A DNA stretch of 64,000 nucleotides from Neoaquamicrobium microcysteis (GTDB lineage: Bacteria > Pseudomonadota > Alphaproteobacteria > Rhizobiales > Rhizobiaceae): contig NZ_VSZS01000061.1 in assembly GCF_008180155.1 (NCBI RefSeq), forward strand, positions 62,001 to 126,000. Reading direction: 5' to 3'. The translations under genes and the position numbers were made by a program. Positions within the stretch are counted from its first letter, which is position 1, and each line of letters begins with the position of its first letter. Positions 59,528 to 64,000 of this stretch are shown here, piece by piece. The notes beneath the pieces are model-generated. The model was not told where the DNA came from and made no database searches. It worked only from the letters and a program-made list of their open reading frames with translations.

Positions 59528-60613
59528 CTAACCGTCCTCCTTGTACAAGAGAAAAGTCACCCCGAAAAAACTCGCGATCAACACCGGGAACCACGCAGCC
59601 GCAATGGGCGGCACGAATCCGGCAGTACCGAACGCCTTGACCAGAACCGACACGACATAAAGCAGAAAGCCGGCGACGACGCCACCCAGAATAATCGTAG
59701 CCGACTGCCCCATGCGGGCAAATCGCATCGAGACGGTGGCAGCGATCAGCGTCATTGCCACCAGCAGCGCCGGAATGGCCACCAGCGAGTGGAAATGCAT
59801 CGAAAACGCGTTTGCACCGAGGCCGAACGAGCGTGCTGCGGCTATTTTTCGCGGTAGTTCGTAAACCGGTATGGTCTCGGGCCGCGCAAGCCTTTCCAGC
59901 ACGAATTCCGGCGTCAGGTCGGTCGCGATTCGCATCGTCGTGGGTGGCTCGGGCATCTCGCCGGTCTGGATGCGAACCGCGCGCGTCAGCTCCCAGTAGC
60001 CGTCCCGCAGATAGGCGCGGCGCGCGTCGATCCGCTCGAACAGTTCGCCCTCGTCGATACGCAGGAAAGTCGCGTCCACCAGTTCCAGGCCCCGGTTGAG
60101 AATGCGCCGCGCGCCGATGATGGTTTCACCTTCGCTGGTTCGCTGCTTGATCCAGGGTGATTCCGGCTGGCCGATGGAGTTGGGACTGTCGGCGCGCACT
60201 TCGACCTCGAGCAGCTGGCTGCGCTCGAAACCGTTGGCTGCGATGGGATTGAGGATGAAAAGGGCTGCAAGGCCGTACACGAATGCGCCGAGGCAGATCG
60301 GCATCAGGAACTGCCAAGCGGAGATCCCGGCAGAACGCGCGACGACCAACTCGTATTTTCGGTTCAACGAGATCAGCGTCGTCATGCCGGATATGAGCGC
60401 GATGAACGGTATCGCCTGCTGCATGATCATCGGCGTCTGCAAGGTGGCGATCGCGAGCGTAAGGCCAACCGAATAGTTGGGTAGGCCTCCCATGCGCCCG
60501 GAGAGCTCGGTGAAGTTGATGATGAACACGATCGCAGCGATGCCTGCGATGAACCAGAACGTGATGGCCACGTAGCGCATGAAGATGTAGCGCCCGAGCG
60601 TGAGGCCGATCAT
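59528..60613 (-). CDS. lptG: LPS export permease LptG
   Basis: One of two permeases of the LptB2FG transporter that extracts LPS from the inner membrane. The 361 residues have three N-terminal and three C-terminal membrane helices around a periplasmic beta-jellyroll. ATG 60613 overlaps the lptF stop as ATGA. Its last codons contain the ribosome site for lptD. Confidence 0.94.
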   Translation of the reverse strand: MIGLTLGRYIFMRYVAITFWFIAGIAAIVFIINFTELSGRMGGLPNYSVGLTLAIATLQTPMIMQQAIPFIALISGMTTLISLNRKYELVVARSAGISAWQFLMPICLGAFVYGLAALFILNPIAANGFERSQLLEVEVRADSPNSIGQPESPWIKQRTSEGETIIGARRILNRGLELVDATFLRIDEGELFERIDARRAYLRDGYWELTRAVRIQTGEMPEPPTTMRIATDLTPEFVLERLARPETIPVYELPRKIAAARSFGLGANAFSMHFHSLVAIPALLVAMTLIAATVSMRFARMGQSATIILGGVVAGFLLYVVSVLVKAFGTAGFVPPIAAAWFPVLIASFFGVTFLLYKEDG

Positions 60614-61812
60614 GCCGAGCCTCCCGGCGCGGTACGCCTGAAGCCCGAAAGCCTGATCTTCAGCGCCACGATGCGCTGCTGCAGCCTGTTCCACAGCGTC
60701 GTGGCGCGCTCCACGATGCTCATCGGCAGTTCCATCACACGGTTGGTCGCGATGAAGAAGATCGCCACCGCACATGCGACGATGGGCACGCCGTAGACCA
60801 TCGGCGTGAAGGCCGGCACGTTCCACACCTTGTCCGCGGCGAAGAACCCCGCCCAGCGGAACACCAGCGCGATGGTCATGGTCGTGAGAAGCGGGTGGAT
60901 GCGCGCCTCACGGAATGAGCGCGAATCGCCTGCGACCGCCAGCGCGATCAGCGCGAACACAAGCGGATAGAGCCATTCGGTAAAGCGCTTGTGCAGTTCG
61001 GCTCGAAAGCCCTGCGGCGACTTCTTGAAGATCGGGTCGTCGCGGTCGGGGTTCATCAGGTAGCCGAGCGTGCGGTCCTTCGGCAGCAGCGTCGGCCCGG
61101 CACCGCTTGCGGCGAACTGGGAAAGGTCGAGCGCATATGAAGTGTACTGCACCACGGAAACGCCGTCACCGGTCTTGCGGTGCACGACGCCGTCCTGCAT
61201 CACCAGCAGGTGTTCGCCGTTCAGTTCGAGCGTCGCTCCGCTCTTGGCGTAGTAGAGCAACTCGGTGCCTTCCTCGCGCCTGTCGGAGACGAAGATGCCG
61301 CCGAAACGGCCATCCGGCAGGCGCTCGCCGATCTGCATGTGCAGACCGTCCTCGATCTCCTGGAACGTCCCTTCCTGGATGACCGTTGTGATCAGTTCGG
61401 CGCGCGCTTCGGAGACCAGTACCCGCAACCGCTCGCGCGAGTAGGGCTCTATGAAGTTGTTGACGGTAAACGAGATGATGCAGGCACCGACAGCCAGAAG
61501 CAGGATCGGTCTCATCACCGTCATGCGGGGACTGCCGGCCGCGCTGATGACGATCAGCTCGGAATCGGTGTTCATCGTCGTCAGGGTCTGTGCCACCGCA
61601 ATGCCGACTGCGAAGGGAATCACGACCGGGATGACGGCGGGCAACACGAGCCACGCGATCTCGAAGAAGGTCGCCGCCGACTGGCCGTTCCCGGTCACGA
61701 CGTTGATGCGGGTGAGTATCTGCGTGGTCCAGACGATCGCCAGCACCCAGAAGAGGGTTGCCGTGAAGATGCCCAGCGTGCGCCGCAATATGTAGAGTTC
61801 TACGACTTTCAT
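60610..61812 (-). CDS. lptF: LPS export permease LptF
   Basis: Partner of LptG. The 400 residues begin MKVVELYILRRTLGIFTATL and show the YjgP/YjgQ pattern of six helices split by a periplasmic domain. First gene of the operon lptF-lptG-lptD-surA-pdxA-rsmA. The ATPase lptB and bridge genes lptA and lptC are not in the window. Confidence 0.94.
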   Translation of the reverse strand: MKVVELYILRRTLGIFTATLFWVLAIVWTTQILTRINVVTGNGQSAATFFEIAWLVLPAVIPVVIPFAVGIAVAQTLTTMNTDSELIVISAAGSPRMTVMRPILLLAVGACIISFTVNNFIEPYSRERLRVLVSEARAELITTVIQEGTFQEIEDGLHMQIGERLPDGRFGGIFVSDRREEGTELLYYAKSGATLELNGEHLLVMQDGVVHRKTGDGVSVVQYTSYALDLSQFAASGAGPTLLPKDRTLGYLMNPDRDDPIFKKSPQGFRAELHKRFTEWLYPLVFALIALAVAGDSRSFREARIHPLLTTMTIALVFRWAGFFAADKVWNVPAFTPMVYGVPIVACAVAIFFIATNRVMELPMSIVERATTLWNRLQQRIVALKIRLSGFRRTAPGGSA

Positions 61813-62126
61813 GCGTCGCGACGTTCCGGTTGCATTTAGGCGAGGGTGCGGCGGGATAGAGACGCTTTTCGGCTCGCCCGGTCGGCGAGGTGCGCTAAAA
61901 AGTCTCTGCTCTCCGTCACCCTTGTCGTCCCAGGGCGCTCCCCGGACATGAGTTTGCGGAATTTAGGCGAACAAAGTACCAACAAACAAGGTTAACGATT
62001 ATCGATCACGCATGATGTGAAGCCAAGCTTGAGCCGGACTTGTGAAAGGTGTCCAATAGGGCACGATCTCGCCGCCTGAAAAGGCATCGACCTTCCCCTG
62101 GAATCTGAAAGACGAACAGGAAGCTT
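61813..62126. other. Divergent promoter region between lptF and pepA
   Basis: A 314-bp gap with no coding frame that I would support. It must hold promoters for both genes. ATTTAGGCGA occurs twice (61834-61843 and 61961-61970). GGTTAACGATTATCGATCA near 61990-62008 is AT-rich and includes a TTAAC half site. No clear terminator or RNA motif. Confidence 0.45.
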
Positions 62127-63617
62127 ATGTCCATTCGACCCGCAATCGCATTCGCCCGTATCGCAACGCCGAAGAAGGGAAGCGTCGTCGTGCTCACGGC
62201 GGAAGGAGGGGGGCTGTCGCAGGCAGCCGTAGCCTGCGATTCGCAGGGCATCCTGAAGAAGGCGTTCTCCATAGCCGAGTTCACCGGCAAGCTCGCATCA
62301 AGCGTCGAAGTGCTTGCGCCGGGCGGCACGGAATACGACCGACTGGTTGCCGTGGGGACGGGCAAGCCCGACGCTTTGGACGAACGGGCGTGGATGCGTC
62401 TGGGCGGCGCGGCATTCGCTGCCGCCAAAAAGACCGGCGAGATTTCCATCGTGGCCGAGATCGAAGGCGCGGACGTGACCGCCGACGATGTCGCTGCGCT
62501 GGCTTTCGGGGCGTTGCTGGGAGCTTACGCCTTCGACCGCTACAAGACGAAGAAGGACAACACCAAGGCGACTGCCGCGAAGCCCGCCAAGGTGACAATC
62601 CTCTGCGCCAACCCGGCTGCGGCAAAGAAAGCGTTCGCGACCGCCGAAGCGGTCGCCGACGGTGTGGTCCTCGCGCGCGACCTCGTCAACGAGCCGGCGA
62701 ACATCCTCGGCACGCTCGAGTTCGCCGAAAAGGCGAAGGAACTGGAAAAGCTCGACGTAAAGGTTGAAATCCTGACCGAGAAGGAGATGAAGAAGCTCGG
62801 CATGGGCGCGCTTCTGGGCGTGGCGCAGGGTTCGGTTCGGCCGCCGCGCCTTGCGATCATGCAGTGGAACGGGGGCAAGCCCAAGGACAAGCCCATTGCC
62901 TTCGTCGGCAAGGGCGTGGTCTTCGATTCGGGTGGTATCTCCATCAAGCCCGCCGGCGGGATGGAGGACATGAAGGGCGACATGGGTGGTGCTGCCGCAG
63001 TCACCGGCCTGATGCACGCTCTTGCCGCCCGCAAGGCCAAGGCCAATGTCGTCGGCATCATCGGGCTCGTCGAGAACATGCTCGACGGCAACGCGCAGCG
63101 GCCGGGCGACATCGTCACCTCGATGTCCGGCCAGACGATCGAGGTGCTGAACACGGATGCCGAAGGCCGCCTCGTACTCGCCGATGCGCTCTGGTACTGC
63201 AACGAGCGCTTCAAGCCCGGCTTCATTGTCAACCTCGCGACGCTGACAGGTGCGATCATCGTTGCGCTGGGTAGCGAGTATGCGGGCCTTTTCTCGAACA
63301 ACGACGAACTCGCCAACCGGCTGGTCCAGGCTGGCACGGATAGTGGCGAGCGGCTGTGGCGCATGCCGCTCGGGCCGGAATACGACAAGATCATCGATTC
63401 CAAGAACGCCGACATGAAGAATACCGGCGGGCGCAATGCGGGCTCGATCACGGCGGCCCAGTTCCTTCAGCGCTTCGTCAAGGATACGCCGTGGGCGCAT
63501 CTCGACATCGCCGGCACCGCAATGGGGTCACCGTCGAATGAGATCAACCAGTCCTGGGCGTCCGGCTACGGCGTGAGGCTCCTCGATCGACTGGTCCGCG
63601 ACCACTACGAGGGCTAA
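62127..63617 (+). CDS. pepA: Leucyl aminopeptidase
   Basis: Cytoplasmic M17 aminopeptidase with two metal ions. The 496 residues have a macro-domain-like N-terminal half, then [15 protein letters not shown] and the diagnostic NTDAEGRL (342-349), both with metal or bicarbonate-binding residues. The N-terminal domain is the DNA-binding part in E. coli PepA; that role is not implied here. holC follows 14 bases later. Confidence 0.96.
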   Translation: MSIRPAIAFARIATPKKGSVVVLTAEGGGLSQAAVACDSQGILKKAFSIAEFTGKLASSVEVLAPGGTEYDRLVAVGTGKPDALDERAWMRLGGAAFAAAKKTGEISIVAEIEGADVTADDVAALAFGALLGAYAFDRYKTKKDNTKATAAKPAKVTILCANPAAAKKAFATAEAVADGVVLARDLVNEPANILGTLEFAEKAKELEKLDVKVEILTEKEMKKLGMGALLGVAQGSVRPPRLAIMQWNGGKPKDKPIAFVGKGVVFDSGGISIKPAGGMEDMKGDMGGAAAVTGLMHALAARKAKANVVGIIGLVENMLDGNAQRPGDIVTSMSGQTIEVLNTDAEGRLVLADALWYCNERFKPGFIVNLATLTGAIIVALGSEYAGLFSNNDELANRLVQAGTDSGERLWRMPLGPEYDKIIDSKNADMKNTGGRNAGSITAAQFLQRFVKDTPWAHLDIAGTAMGSPSNEINQSWASGYGVRLLDRLVRDHYEG

Positions 63618-63631
63618 TTGCCACGCCGTCC

Positions 63632-64000
63632 ATGACCGAAGTCCTCTTCTACCACCTGACCGAATCGACGCTGGAAGAAGCGCTGCCGCCGCTCCTGGAA
63701 AAAAGCCTGGAGCGGGGCTGGCGTGCGGTGGTGCAGGTTGGAGGAGAAGAACGCCGCGATGCGCTTGACGCGCATCTGTGGACCTATCGCGACGACTCCT
63801 TTCTCGCGCACGGCAGCGAGCATGAGCGTCACCCGCAACACCAGCCGGTTCTGCTGACGACGGGCGAGGGCAACACCAACTCGGCCCAGATAAGATTTGT
63901 GGTGGACGGCGCGTCGCCCCCGGACCTTTCTACCTACCAGCGCGCGGTCTTCATGTTCGATGGCCACGACATGACGCAGGTGGAGCAGGCGCGCGAGCAT
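63632..64000 (+). CDS. holC: DNA polymerase III chi subunit (partial, C-terminus beyond window)
   Basis: Links the clamp loader to single-strand binding protein. The first 123 codons are present and begin MTEVLFYHLTESTLEEALP; further conserved segments are RGWRAVVQVGGEERRDALDA, LWTYRDDSFLAHG and QPVLLTT. The pepA-holC order is common in proteobacteria. Confidence 0.92.
   Translation, partial: MTEVLFYHLTESTLEEALPPLLEKSLERGWRAVVQVGGEERRDALDAHLWTYRDDSFLAHGSEHERHPQHQPVLLTTGEGNTNSAQIRFVVDGASPPDLSTYQRAVFMFDGHDMTQVEQAREH

Noticed and set aside
61834-61970. Repeated ATTTAGGCGA between lptF and pepA as regulator sites
   Set aside because: A 10-bp repeat 127 bp apart with no symmetry and no match to a known site; kept only as a note in the gap description.
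62298-63500. A 400-codon open frame on the minus strand within pepA
   Set aside because: pepA is intact with all M17 motifs; the antisense frame has no family features.

Overview
The window is an ordinary, gene-dense chromosomal segment of a high-GC alphaproteobacterium. Gene content and order point to the Hyphomicrobiales (Rhizobiales), most likely the Phyllobacteriaceae (Mesorhizobium, Aquamicrobium or Nitratireductor type). The signs are a single bifunctional Rel enzyme downstream of rpoZ, an acpS-lepB-rnc-era-recO run, a dnaB-alr-radA-cvpA-purF block, rpsF-rpsR-rplI next to fab genes, and an lptF-lptG-lptD-surA-pdxA-rsmA operon. This placement rests on gene content only. No rRNA, tRNA, CRISPR array, prophage or insertion sequence was seen.

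Layout. 1-1065 (minus): a truncated type 5 uracil-DNA glycosylase coupled to an NYN-domain protein. 1263-1746: a DUF305 probable copper protein behind a CueR-like operator and ended by a strong terminator. 1812-9687 (plus): rpoZ, rel, acpS, lepB, rnc, era, recO and a thioesterase, interrupted by a convergent MarR-GNAT fusion gene with its own palindromic operator. 9704-16212 (minus): MFS transporter, LysM protein, MscS channel, HD hydrolase, YgfZ, three poorly characterised proteins and a Nudix hydrolase. 16341-24841 (plus): DUF2799 lipoprotein, SRAP, LysE, then a translationally coupled run cysS-gfa-gfa-pip-cimA, then rarD. 25564-31234 (plus): an Ig/LysM envelope protein, an ArsR-ABC exporter pair behind a perfect 22-bp inverted repeat, and psd-pssA. 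31238-40145: a lysophospholipid acyltransferase-like gene, an OsmC gene with an apparent 5' frameshift, a small secreted protein, and the operon dnaB-alr-radA-cvpA-purF-SDR. 40380-43695 (minus): ynfA, a cyclopropane fatty acid synthase and the ribosomal genes rpsF-rpsR-rplI. 44047-47599: a TadG-like gene broken by an in-frame TGA, and an LTA-synthase-family phosphoglycerol transferase next to a Pho box. 47774-54119 (plus): fabD-fabG-acpP-fabF-mltG-yicC-gmk. 54123-61812 (minus): rsmA, pdxA, surA, lptD, lptG, lptF. 62127-64000 (plus): pepA and a truncated holC.

How it works together. Most of the window serves growth and envelope building: fatty acid synthesis (acpS, fabD/G/F, acpP), phospholipid synthesis and modification (psd, pssA, acyltransferase, CFA synthase), LPS export (lptD/F/G, surA), peptidoglycan (alr, mltG), replication and repair (dnaB, radA, recO, holC, UDG), translation (rpsF, rpsR, rplI, cysS, rsmA, era, rnc) and the stringent response. 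The less routine parts are small stress or metal modules with visible operators: CueR-like/DUF305, MarR-GNAT and ArsR-ABC exporter, plus the Pho box at the phosphoglycerol transferase. I did not find a large undescribed system. The best leads are these regulatory modules, two small unannotated reading frames near 18.4 kb, and two damaged genes (OsmC, TadG-like).
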